From positions 1 to 64,000 of the forward strand of contig JAFSRI010000028.1 of assembly GCA_017446155.1 (NCBI GenBank): 64,000 bases of DNA, given 5' to 3'. Below are positions 59,985-64,000 of this stretch, one piece after another. The notes below the pieces were generated by a model. It had not been told where the DNA came from. It saw only the letters and a program-made list of their open reading frames with translations, and searched no databases. How positions within the stretch are numbered: the first letter of the stretch is position 1; the number at the start of each line of letters is the position of its first letter. The stretch comes from Clostridia bacterium (GTDB lineage: Bacteria; Bacillota; Clostridia; Oscillospirales; CAG-272). A program made the position numbers and the translations under genes.

Positions 59985-61226
59985 ATGGTAGATAACGTTC
60001 TTAATTTTATAAAAGAATATGACGAGGCAGTCGGTGAGGCGATGCAAAAGGAGCTTAAACGTCAAAGAGACGGCATCGAGCTTATCGCGTCGGAAAACTT
60101 CGTCTCCGAGGCGGTAATGGCGGCGATGGGCTCGCCGCTGACGAACAAATACGCGGAAGGTTACCCCGCACACCGTTATTACGGCGGCTGCAAATATGTT
60201 GACGAAGTTGAACAGATAGCGATAGAGCGCGCGAAAGAACTTTTCGGCGCGGAGCATGCAAACGTTCAGCCGCACAGCGGCGCGCAGGCAAATCTTGCCG
60301 TATATTTTGCGCTTTTAAAACCGGGTGATACGGTTTTGGGAATGTCGCTCGCCTGCGGCGGACATCTCACTCACGGCAGCCCCGTGAATCTTTCGGGAAC
60401 ATATTACAATTTCGTGCCTTACGGCGTGTCCGACGATGACGGAAGAATAGATTACGACGAGCTTCGCCGAACGGCACTTGAAGTAAAGCCGAAACTTATC
60501 GTTGCGGGCGCGTCCGCTTATCCGAGAATAATTGATTTTGAACGCATCTCGAATATTGCAAAAGAGGTCGGGGCGTTCTTTATGGTAGATATGGCGCACA
60601 TTGCCGGACTTGTCGCCGCCGGACTTCACCCCTCGCCCGTGCCGTATGCGGACGTTGTAACGACCACAACGCACAAAACGCTCCGCGGTCCTCGCGGAGG
60701 AATGATACTATGCAAAGAGGAACTTGCAAAACAGATAAACAAGGCGATTTTCCCCGGAACTCAGGGCGGACCGCTTATGCATATCATAGCCGCAAAAGCC
60801 GTTTGCTTCGGCGAAGCGCTCAAACCGGAATTTAAAGAATATCAAAAACAGATAATAAAGAACTCGAAAGCGCTTGAAAAAACACTGCTTGAAGAGGGGC
60901 TCGACCTTGTGACCGGCGGCACCGACAACCACCTTATTCTCGTAGATTTGACGAAAACCGGCGTCACGGGAAAAGACCTTGAAGAAAGACTCGATTCCGT
61001 CGGCATCACATGCAACAAAAACTCCATCCCCGGCGACAAACAAAAACCGACAGTCACAAGCGGCGTCCGTCTCGGCACGCCCGCCGTCACGACGCGCGGA
61101 TTCAAAGAAGAAGACATGGCGCTTGTCGGAAAGCTCATTTCTCTTATGGTAAGGACGCCCGAACAGAGCGCCGACTATTGCCGCGAGCAGGTGGCAAACC
61201 TCTGCAAAAAATATCCGCTTTATTGA
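59985..61226 (+). CDS. glyA: Serine hydroxymethyltransferase
   Basis: GlyA interconverts serine and glycine with tetrahydrofolate, the main source of one-carbon units. The 413-residue PLP enzyme has [10 protein letters not shown] near 32, HSGAQAN near 97, [14 protein letters not shown] near 200, and the PLP Lys231 in [20 protein letters not shown] and 8 nt lead to the ATG at 59985. The cinA-like gene starts one base after its stop, so glyA probably heads a transcript with the next genes. Confidence 0.97.
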   Translation: MVDNVLNFIKEYDEAVGEAMQKELKRQRDGIELIASENFVSEAVMAAMGSPLTNKYAEGYPAHRYYGGCKYVDEVEQIAIERAKELFGAEHANVQPHSGAQANLAVYFALLKPGDTVLGMSLACGGHLTHGSPVNLSGTYYNFVPYGVSDDDGRIDYDELRRTALEVKPKLIVAGASAYPRIIDFERISNIAKEVGAFFMVDMAHIAGLVAAGLHPSPVPYADVVTTTTHKTLRGPRGGMILCKEELAKQINKAIFPGTQGGPLMHIIAAKAVCFGEALKPEFKEYQKQIIKNSKALEKTLLEEGLDLVTGGTDNHLILVDLTKTGVTGKDLEERLDSVGITCNKNSIPGDKQKPTVTSGVRLGTPAVTTRGFKEEDMALVGKLISLMVRTPEQSADYCREQVANLCKKYPLY

Positions 61227-61227
61227 T

Positions 61228-61710
61228 ATGGACGAGCTCACTTTTTCCGTCCGCAAGATAGCGGACAAGTTGAACAAAGCGGGAAAAACATTCGCTACCG
61301 CCGAATCGTGCACGGGCGGATGGATAGCGAAAACCGTAACTGACGAAAGTGGAATATCGAGCGTGTTTGTTGGCGGAGTAGTTTCATATGCAAACGAGAT
61401 AAAAGAAAAGTTACTCGGTGTAAAAAAAGAAACTTTGGAAAAATACGGCGCGGTGTCAGAGCAGACGGCGCGCGAAATGGCGCGCGGGTGTCTTATCGCC
61501 ACGGGAGCGGATTACTCCGTCGCTGTAACGGGCATCGCCGGCCCTGCCGGCGGAACACCGGAAAAACCCGTCGGACTTGTATATATCTGTGTTTCGTCCG
61601 CCGACGGGCGCGAAAAAATTGAAAAAAACGTTTTTGACGGCGACAGAGAAGGCGTCCGCCTCTCAACCGTTAAAAAAGCACTTAAAATGTTGTCGGATAT
61701 TATCGAATAA
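61228..61710 (+). CDS. pncC: CinA C-terminal family nicotinamide-nucleotide amidase
   Basis: The PncC domain deamidates nicotinamide mononucleotide in pyridine nucleotide recycling. The 160-residue protein is a stand-alone CinA-C domain with the signatures TAESCTGGWIAKTVTDESGIS near 22, GGVVSYANEIK near 48, VSEQTAREMA near 75, and VTGIAGPAGGTPEKPVGLVY near 98. The N-terminal CinA part is absent, as in many PncC proteins. The start lies one base after glyA; the site GCTTT is poor, so translation may depend on glyA termination. Confidence 0.9.
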   Translation: MDELTFSVRKIADKLNKAGKTFATAESCTGGWIAKTVTDESGISSVFVGGVVSYANEIKEKLLGVKKETLEKYGAVSEQTAREMARGCLIATGADYSVAVTGIAGPAGGTPEKPVGLVYICVSSADGREKIEKNVFDGDREGVRLSTVKKALKMLSDIIE

Positions 61711-61797
61711 AATCCATATTTTTCCAAATTGTTGAAAACTCTGTGGAAATTGAGGAAAACTGTAAATATCTGCCAATTTGAAAGGAGGCGACGCGAA

Positions 61798-62883
61798 ATG
61801 GCGAAAATGCCCAAAACCATACTGACAACGGACGCTTTGCCCGAAATTATCAAGCAAGGCATATCCGGCGCATATGTGTTTTTCGGCGAAGAGGACTATC
61901 TTAAAACCGTGTGGCTTTCGCGTATCGAAAAAGCCGTGATGACAGCCGAAGGGTTTGAACTGTTCAACCGTTTCAGCGTTTCTTTTTCCGATGAACGCGC
62001 CGGTGCCGCCGCCCTTGCAGACGCGCTTTTCGCCGCGCCGATGATGCAGGAAAAAACACTTGTTGACATTAGAGATATTTCCGTTTCAGGCGCTAAATCT
62101 CCCGCGCTCGACGAGGTTTGCCGCGCGTTGCAATCAGCGGGAGAAGATACGGTCGTCATTATTTTCTTCCGTTCGGACGAACTTGTTTTTGACTATCGCA
62201 CAGAGCAGTCGGCTATATTCAGAAAACTCTCGGCTGTGGCAAAACCGATAAATTTCGACATTTTGCCCGACGCAAAACTCTCGGCATGGATAAAAAAACT
62301 TTTGTCTGAAAGAAAACTCACCATCACTCCCGCCGCGATCTCCGTTCTGCTCGATATGTGCTCGCGCAGAATGTACGCTATACTGGGCGAGGTTGAAAAA
62401 CTTTCGGCATATAAAAAATTCGCAGGCGGCAGCACGGAAATTACAGACGCTGACGTAAAAGCCGTATGCACGCAGAACGCAAAAGACGAAATTCCGTTTG
62501 CAATGTCAGACGCGGCTTCAAGGTGGAGTTTAAAGGAGATACTCGGCGTATTTGAGGTCGCACGCGACAGACAGGACGAACCGCTGACGGTGGTGGCGCA
62601 GCTCGGCAGAATATACACGGAGATGCTAAGAGTAAAAGCCGCGCTCGACGCCGGCATGACGCCGACGGCGACGGCAAAAGCACTTGGTATGAACGAATAC
62701 CGCGCGGGGCTTGTTTGCAATTCCGTAAAGAACGTGCCGGTCGGCGTAATTGAAAACGCGGTGCTTCTGACATATGAAACGGACGTAAAGCTGAAAAGCA
62801 CGCAAACCGATAAGTGGGTGTTGCTCGATGAGCTTGCGGCAAAAATATATACGCCGAAATCATTGAGGGGGCAAGATGCTTAA
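61798..62883 (+). CDS. holA: DNA polymerase III subunit delta
   Basis: HolA opens the beta clamp as part of the clamp loader. The 361-residue protein has the N-terminal AAA-like domain with AYVFFGEEDYLKTVWL near 25, FNRFS and later LVDIRDIS, the helical lid region near LLDMCSRRMYAILGEVEKLSAY, and the C-terminal collar domain with VVAQLGRIYTEMLRVKAAL. The fold lacks a functional Walker A, as is usual for this subunit. I start at 61798 behind AAAGGAGG; the frame continues upstream without a site. It overlaps the Toprim gene by 8 nt. Confidence 0.93.
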   Translation: MAKMPKTILTTDALPEIIKQGISGAYVFFGEEDYLKTVWLSRIEKAVMTAEGFELFNRFSVSFSDERAGAAALADALFAAPMMQEKTLVDIRDISVSGAKSPALDEVCRALQSAGEDTVVIIFFRSDELVFDYRTEQSAIFRKLSAVAKPINFDILPDAKLSAWIKKLLSERKLTITPAAISVLLDMCSRRMYAILGEVEKLSAYKKFAGGSTEITDADVKAVCTQNAKDEIPFAMSDAASRWSLKEILGVFEVARDRQDEPLTVVAQLGRIYTEMLRVKAALDAGMTPTATAKALGMNEYRAGLVCNSVKNVPVGVIENAVLLTYETDVKLKSTQTDKWVLLDELAAKIYTPKSLRGQDA

Positions 62884-63469
62884 CATTCCTATACCTATAA
62901 TCGTCGAGGGTAAATACGACAGGGAAAAGATACTTTCCGTGGCGAACGCCACCGTTATTACAACCGACGGTTTCGGAATTTTCAATAAAAACGAAAAACG
63001 CGCGCTTATTCGCCGACTCGGTGAAAAGCACGGCGTAATCGTCATTACCGACAGCGACGGAGCGGGGCTGGTGATAAGAAATCACGTTCATGCCGTACTG
63101 CCGAAAGATAAAATCTTCGACGTCTACACGCCCGAAATTCAAGGCAAAGAAAGGCGCAAGGCGGCTCCGTCCAAGGCGGGGTTGCTCGGGGTTGAGGGCA
63201 TGGACAAAGAATGGGTAATAAAGGCGCTTGCACCTTTCTCGACCGGAGCCCCCGAGAAAACGTCGTCCTTCACGAAAACAGATTTTTACCTGCTCGGGCT
63301 TTCCGGCGGGGAGGAAAGCGCAAAAAAACGCGCGGCTTTGGCAGAAAAACTATCGCTGCCTACAAACCTTTCCTGCTCGGCGCTGATAGAGGCGATAAAT
63401 CTCACAGTTTCACAAGAGGAATCGGAGCAAGCCTTAAAAGAAATATCCGGCGGGCAAGAGCTGAAATAA
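62876..63469 (+). CDS. Toprim-domain protein related to RNase M5
   Basis: The 197-residue protein has an N-terminal Toprim domain with the catalytic Glu in IIVEGKYDREKI near 10 and the Asp motif VIVITDSDGAG near 55, followed by a DUF4093-type C-terminal domain (about 115-190). This is the layout of ribonuclease M5 (RnmV), which matures 5S rRNA, although RnmV usually adjoins ksgA and not holA. A role in rRNA processing is likely but not certain. GAGGGGGC in the end of holA serves as ribosome binding site. Confidence 0.8.
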   Translation: MLNIPIPIIVEGKYDREKILSVANATVITTDGFGIFNKNEKRALIRRLGEKHGVIVITDSDGAGLVIRNHVHAVLPKDKIFDVYTPEIQGKERRKAAPSKAGLLGVEGMDKEWVIKALAPFSTGAPEKTSSFTKTDFYLLGLSGGEESAKKRAALAEKLSLPTNLSCSALIEAINLTVSQEESEQALKEISGGQELK

Positions 63470-63484
63470 AATCTTATAAATCTT

Positions 63485-63501
63485 CGCAATATAGAATTGC
63501 G
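63485..63501. repeat. Short inverted repeat before the GtrA gene
   Basis: CGCAAT and ATTGCG flank five bases, 16 bp after the Toprim gene stop. It lacks a T run, so it is a weak terminator at best. Confidence 0.4.
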
Positions 63502-63574
63502 GTATATGTTTTTGCTTTTTTCAAATAAGCGAAATATACGGGTAAAAACCGAAAACAAAAAGGAATTTTTAAAA

Positions 63575-64000
63575 ATGATAAAAGCCATAAATAAATTTGT
63601 CGATAAAGTTCTGACATCTCTTCACCTTATAAAGTTCCGCGAGCAAATTCTTTATATTATCGTCGGCGGCATGACAACGGTCGTCGATTGGGTTATTTTT
63701 ACATTGTTTGCACTGTTTGTGCCGAGCGTAGGCGGCGAATTTATAAAGAGAATTTCGCCAAACATCCTCGCATACGCCGTCGCGTGGCTGGGCGCCGTGA
63801 TATTCGCATATTTTCTCAGCAGAATCTTCGTTTTTAAAGAAACCGGCGAGAAAATTCTCACACAATTTGCAAAATTCTTCGGTTCTCGCGTGATAACGCT
63901 CGTTTTCTCGATTATCGGCGACATGCTGCTCAGCGGCGAATATGCCATAATCAAAATACCCAACCCGTGGATAGCGAAACTTATCATCTCCGTCGTCGTA
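63575..64000 (+). CDS. GtrA-family membrane protein, cut by window end
   Basis: GtrA-like proteins are small four-span membrane proteins, thought to move lipid-linked sugars (flippase role). The frame is open from the ATG at 63575 (AAAAAGGA upstream) to the window end, 142 codons. Visible: FREQILYIIVGGMTTVVDW near 20, a second span FTLFALFV, then AYAVAWLGAVIFAYFLSRIFVF near 68 and the third and fourth spans. These match the GtrA signature. Typical length is 130-160, so little is missing. Confidence 0.88.
   Translation, partial: MIKAINKFVDKVLTSLHLIKFREQILYIIVGGMTTVVDWVIFTLFALFVPSVGGEFIKRISPNILAYAVAWLGAVIFAYFLSRIFVFKETGEKILTQFAKFFGSRVITLVFSIIGDMLLSGEYAIIKIPNPWIAKLIISVVV

Overview
The window reads as the chromosome of an endospore-forming Clostridia-type Firmicute of middling GC content. 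The evidence is five sporulation genes (ylbJ, yqfC, yqfD, spoIVB, spoIIE), a perfect Spo0A box in front of spoIIE, HPr kinase, an OhrR-type MarR regulator, a tRNA-Trp T-box, strong GGAGG ribosome binding sites and sigma-A promoters of the TTGACA-17-TATAAT type. I cannot name the genus; an uncultured gut lineage such as Oscillospirales is a guess. I saw no tRNA, rRNA operon, phage, IS element or CRISPR array.

Layout. 1-3774 (minus): ylbJ, a small Cys protein and mutS2, which is cut at its C-terminus by the window edge. 3828-7826 (plus): yqfC-yqfD-phoH-ybeY-era. 8202-11807: spoIVB and spoIIE. 12053-16346: a complete spermidine/putrescine importer, potABCD, behind a promoter and a structured leader with an intrinsic terminator; a LiaF-like membrane protein follows. 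17412-21212: a leucine-rich-repeat lipoprotein, an unknown membrane protein and an esterase-like hydrolase. 21411-27277 (minus): a GH3 glucosidase with reversed domain order, a Cys-rich protein, an Ogg-type glycosylase, a 55-bp tandem repeat and a GH20 hexosaminidase. 27515-32064: yitT, mntP, malQ and a DUF421/DUF4363 pair. 32273-37946: hprK, a DUF2232 protein, gdpP and gnd.

38044-38756 holds a 102-bp tandem repeat abutting the RNase P RNA gene. 39824-43061 is an apparent polyphosphate operon: a response-regulator-like protein and a histidine-kinase-like protein that have both lost their phosphorylation residues, a VTC polyphosphate polymerase and a DUF4956 gene interrupted by an in-frame TAA. 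mnmA follows. 45083-50117 (minus) is a five-gene operon coding fatty acid kinase (FakA, FakB/DegV), a GT8 glycosyltransferase and two acyltransferase-like proteins, which suggests acylated glycolipid assembly. 50329-52963 has a membrane XRE regulator, an OhrR-like regulator and a CDF cation exporter with an operator-like palindrome at its promoter.

53189-56631 (minus) is a TrpXYZ-type ABC importer behind a T-box whose specifier is UGG, so tryptophan uptake appears to be controlled by uncharged tRNA-Trp. Between the T-box terminator and the first gene lies a 17-codon ORF with a strong ribosome binding site and one Trp codon, a candidate leader peptide. The window ends with tex, a YcxB-like protein, glyA, a CinA-C amidase, holA, a Toprim protein and a truncated GtrA gene.

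The observations I rate highest are the degenerate two-component pair with the broken polyphosphate operon, the T-box plus leader-peptide arrangement, the unassigned pot leader RNA, and the tandem and palindromic repeats next to rnpB and GH20.
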